A stretch of 64,000 bases of DNA, taken from Paraburkholderia sp. BCC1886. Its GTDB lineage: Bacteria > Pseudomonadota > Gammaproteobacteria > Burkholderiales > Burkholderiaceae. The notes under the pieces are model-generated. The model searched no databases, was not told the DNA's origin, and worked only from the letters and a program-made list of their open reading frames with translations. Made by a program: the position numbers and the translations under genes. This document shows positions 62,876 through 64,000 of this stretch, one piece after another (within the stretch, counting starts at the first letter, position 1; each line of letters starts with the position of its first letter). Where the stretch lies: positions 124,001 to 188,000 of the forward strand of contig NZ_CAAJGK010000052.1 of assembly GCF_900996245.1 (NCBI RefSeq), in the 5' to 3' direction.

Positions 62876-62965
62876 GCAATCTACCTCCGCGAAGCCGTTT
62901 TACATTGCGTTTCGTTTTCGGCCCCTCTACCATGCGTTGATACGGCGACGCAAACGGAGGCGCAG

Positions 62966-63424
62966 TTGACACTCGATACGTTCTCTCAAAAAATCCTGCG
63001 CCTGCTGCAGCTCGACGCACGCCGTTCCGTTCAGGAAATTTCCGACCAGGTCGGCTTGTCGAGTACGCCGTGCTGGCGACGCATCAAGGACATGGAACAG
63101 TCGGGCGTGATTCAGCGCTACACGGCGCTGCTCGATCGGGAAAAGCTGGGGCTGCATGTGTGCGCACTGGCGCATATCCATCTCACGCGCCACACCGAAG
63201 GCGGAGTCGAACAGTTCGAACGGGAAATCGCCACCTGCCCGGAGGTGACCGAGTGCTACAGCACGACCGGCGAATCGGATTACATCCTCAAGATCGTCGC
63301 GCCGGACATCAAGGCGTACGACAGTTTTCTCCACGAGCGCATCTTCAAGATTCCCGCCGTTGCACAAGTGCGTACGAGCGTCGTGCTGCGCGAAATCAAG
63401 TTCGATACACAATTGCCGTTGTGA
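62966..63424 (+). CDS. Lrp/AsnC-family transcriptional regulator with TTG start
   Basis: 152-residue Lrp/AsnC regulator: N-terminal HTH (about residues 3-62; LDTFSQKILRLLQLDARRSV, LSSTPCWRRIKDMEQSGVI) and C-terminal RAM effector domain (about 68-145). The start is TTG at 62966, supported by GGAGG 5 bases upstream and by the family's N-terminus LDxxDxxIL; no ATG is available nearby. Such proteins sense amino acids. The target is unknown; CDF gene is convergent. Confidence 0.93.
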   Translation: MTLDTFSQKILRLLQLDARRSVQEISDQVGLSSTPCWRRIKDMEQSGVIQRYTALLDREKLGLHVCALAHIHLTRHTEGGVEQFEREIATCPEVTECYSTTGESDYILKIVAPDIKAYDSFLHERIFKIPAVAQVRTSVVLREIKFDTQLPL

Positions 63425-63457
63425 TGGTTCGCGTGATGCAAAAGCGGGGGCGTCGGT

Positions 63458-64000
63458 TCAGGCTGGGCCGGCTTTGCTAGTCGTCGTTGCGTGATCTTCC
63501 TGTGGCGCGGCCCGCGTAGTATCCACTGTCGGGACGAGCTCGACCGCCTGCCGCCAATCGATACGATGCGCGCCCAGACGACGCTTGAGCGCGGCTACAT
63601 CCAGACTCCTCAGCGTGTGGCCATCCGTCGCGGGCAGCACCACCTCCACGTCGAGACCCGTGCTCAGATAATGAATGTCCACCGCCATCGCCTTCAGGCC
63701 GGTCGGAGCAAGCGCCGCATCGACCTCTTCCAGCACCCGTTCGCGGCCGGGTAGATCGACCGGCGGTTGCGCCACCAGGTCGTTCTCGGGATCGACATGA
63801 ATGAGCGCGTCGATCACGCGGCTGTCGGTCATGACCCGCAAGCGCGCCGCCTCGGCGATGTAGTGTCCCTCCGAAACCGAGATACGCGGATCGACCAGGA
63901 TGTGCGCGTCGACCAACGCGAAATCGCCGGTCTTGCGGGTGCGCATTTCGTGCACGTCGCGCACGCCCGGCGTCGCCAGTAGAAGCGTGCGTACGTCGGC
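63458..64000 (-). CDS. Cation diffusion facilitator, C-terminal part (5' end outside window)
   Basis: The last 180 residues of a CDF-type metal exporter whose N-terminal membrane domain lies beyond the right edge. The visible part is the cytoplasmic dimerisation domain (LATPGVRDVHEMRTRKTGDF, VDAHILVDPRISVSEGHYIA), typical of Zn/Fe/Mn transporters, then an extra domain of about 70 residues (VDAALAPTGLKAMAVDIHYL) seen in some betaproteobacterial CDFs. The frame is open to the window end with no start codon needed. Confidence 0.85.
   Translation of the reverse strand, partial: ADVRTLLLATPGVRDVHEMRTRKTGDFALVDAHILVDPRISVSEGHYIAEAARLRVMTDSRVIDALIHVDPENDLVAQPPVDLPGRERVLEEVDAALAPTGLKAMAVDIHYLSTGLDVEVVLPATDGHTLRSLDVAALKRRLGAHRIDWRQAVELVPTVDTTRAAPQEDHATTTSKAGPA

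Overview
The window is chromosomal DNA from a high-GC betaproteobacterium, most likely Paraburkholderia or a close Burkholderiaceae relative. This is inferred from gene content: a two-gene metH, PhaM, DUF2917, DUF3567 and DUF1840 proteins, a TauABC-type importer, and neighbourhoods such as dacA-ybeD-(LysR)-lipB-lipA, birA-coaX and rsmI-yraN-diaA-dolP. Genes are densely packed on both strands. I see no rRNA, phage, insertion sequence or CRISPR array. Most of the window is core genome.

Left part (1-18 kb): a taurine/sulfonate ABC importer (tauABC, cut by the left edge), two small membrane proteins, lipoate synthesis (lipB-lipA), a DUF2917 gene divergent from a LysR regulator, PBP5-type dacA with ybeD, a seven-gene leftward run ending in a complete Mla/MCE-type lipid transporter (permease, ATPase, MCE protein, lipoprotein), then birA-coaX-membrane protein and rfaE2.

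Middle (17-45 kb): a di-iron ferritin-like protein, PhaM (PHB granule control), a crotonase-fold protein lacking both usual catalytic glutamates, an amino-acid-type binding protein and an FAH-family hydrolase divergent from an IclR regulator. Then come a DUF3108 protein, a lactonase-like hydrolase, methionine synthase split into two genes, argS, a SPOR-domain cell-division protein, dsbA, a peptide-binding protein, and a block of MBL hydrolase / MerR regulator / aceK / carbonic anhydrase / thiolase / SDR / YchJ.

Right part (45-64 kb): a secreted hydrolase, an NCS2 nucleobase permease, two chemoreceptors flanking a GGDEF diguanylate cyclase, a large repeat-rich lipoprotein, tRNA-Ala(CGC), cytochrome c, the envelope block dolP-diaA-yraN-rsmI, rlpA, a metallo-hydrolase/exonuclease pair, an Lrp regulator with a TTG start, and the end of a cation diffusion facilitator.

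The most unusual locus is 54.4-56.5 kb. A lipoprotein has a 44-fold Thr-Pro tract and 25-residue repeats. It is preceded by what reads as a complete sigma-54 control region: an inverted repeat, a perfect IHF consensus and a -24/-12 element. The chemoreceptor just upstream carries a sigma-28-like promoter and a CheR-type C-terminal pentapeptide. Other points of interest are a + strand terminator with no gene (possible small RNA), a 12-bp coding repeat in tauB, and palindromic candidate operators before argS and the MerR gene.
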